Assembly: GCA_022865965.1 (NCBI GenBank)
Contig: JALHTS010000200.1
Location: forward strand, 1-5,690
Direction of reading: 5' to 3'
DNA length: 5,690 bases
From: Ignavibacteriaceae bacterium
Lineage (GTDB): Bacteria; Bacteroidota; Ignavibacteria; Ignavibacteriales; Ignavibacteriaceae
How positions within the stretch are numbered: position 1 is the first letter of the stretch; every line of letters begins with the position of its first letter. Of the stretch, positions 5,629 through 5,690 are shown piece by piece. A model generated the notes under the pieces. The model had not been told where the DNA came from and searched no databases. It saw only the letters and a program-made list of their open reading frames with translations. The position numbers and the translations under genes were made by a program.

Positions 5629-5690
5629 ATGGGTTGGTTTCTAAAATTTGCAAACTCCTCGATCGGCAAAAAAATTACTATGGCGGTCAC
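5629..5690 (+). CDS. sdhC: Succinate dehydrogenase/fumarate reductase cytochrome b subunit, N-terminal fragment
   Basis: Only 20 complete codons are visible before the window ends: MGWFLKFANSSIGKKITMAV. The SSIGKK-I-x-MAVT start closely resembles the N-terminus of the b558-type membrane anchor (about 220-230 residues in full) of succinate dehydrogenase/quinol:fumarate reductase. In that family it is followed by a first transmembrane helix of the GLFLILF-x-x-H-L type. The role would be haem-b-bearing quinone-reactive anchor of complex II in the inner membrane. A clear AAGGAG seven bases upstream fixes the start. The gene is divergent from the B12 unit. The call rests on a short motif, so it is moderate; sdhA and sdhB would be expected just downstream, outside the window. 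Confidence 0.65.
   Translation, partial: MGWFLKFANSSIGKKITMAV

Noticed and set aside
5426..5629. 67-codon + strand reading frame upstream of sdhC
   Set aside because: It starts at a TTG with no ribosome site, has an AT-rich low-complexity translation, and its stop overlaps the well-supported sdhC start.

Overview
The window is AT-rich chromosomal DNA that most resembles Ignavibacteria or a close relative in the Bacteroidota/Chlorobi group. The strongest clue is a secreted protein with a type IX secretion (T9SS) C-terminal sorting domain containing the phrase QNYPNPFNPSTKIKFSL, which is typical of Ignavibacterium/Melioribacter-type proteins. A b558-type succinate dehydrogenase cytochrome subunit at the right edge fits the same group. 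This assignment is an inference from protein style; no rRNA is present.

Layout. (1) Bases 2-661, + strand: C-terminal part of an ATP-grasp ligase of the D-Ala-D-Ala ligase type, followed by an intrinsic terminator (691-717). (2) 662-1023: AT-rich non-coding leader. (3) 1024-2328, + strand: secreted YCF48/BNR-type beta-propeller with a T9SS tail, ending at a strong 13-bp terminator (2367-2404) placed between convergent genes. (4) 3066-5018 and 2410-2940, both - strand: a BtuB-like TonB-dependent outer-membrane receptor followed by a small DUF6580-type membrane protein. (5) 5019-5628: a divergent intergenic region. Most of it is a cobalamin riboswitch on the - strand (5141-5361) with its expression platform (5020-5127). 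A candidate promoter lies just upstream of the aptamer. (6) 5629-5690, + strand: first codons of a probable sdhC.

How the parts work together. The - strand half reads as a vitamin B12 uptake unit. The riboswitch senses cobalamin, the TonB-dependent receptor would bring corrinoid across the outer membrane, and the DUF6580 membrane protein sits where an inner-membrane transporter would be expected. No BtuC/D/F genes are visible, so the DUF6580 protein as a corrinoid or cobalt transporter is the most interesting hypothesis here. The riboswitch platform shows two mutually exclusive pairings that explain translational control of the receptor. An Shine-Dalgarno (SD)-sequestering hairpin (5020-5028 with 5048-5056) competes with a 7-bp pairing between the aptamer-proximal hairpin (5120-5126) and 5053-5059. 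The aptamer also carries an AT-rich palindromic insertion (5176-5239). The + strand genes (ligase, propeller, sdhC) have no evident functional link to B12.
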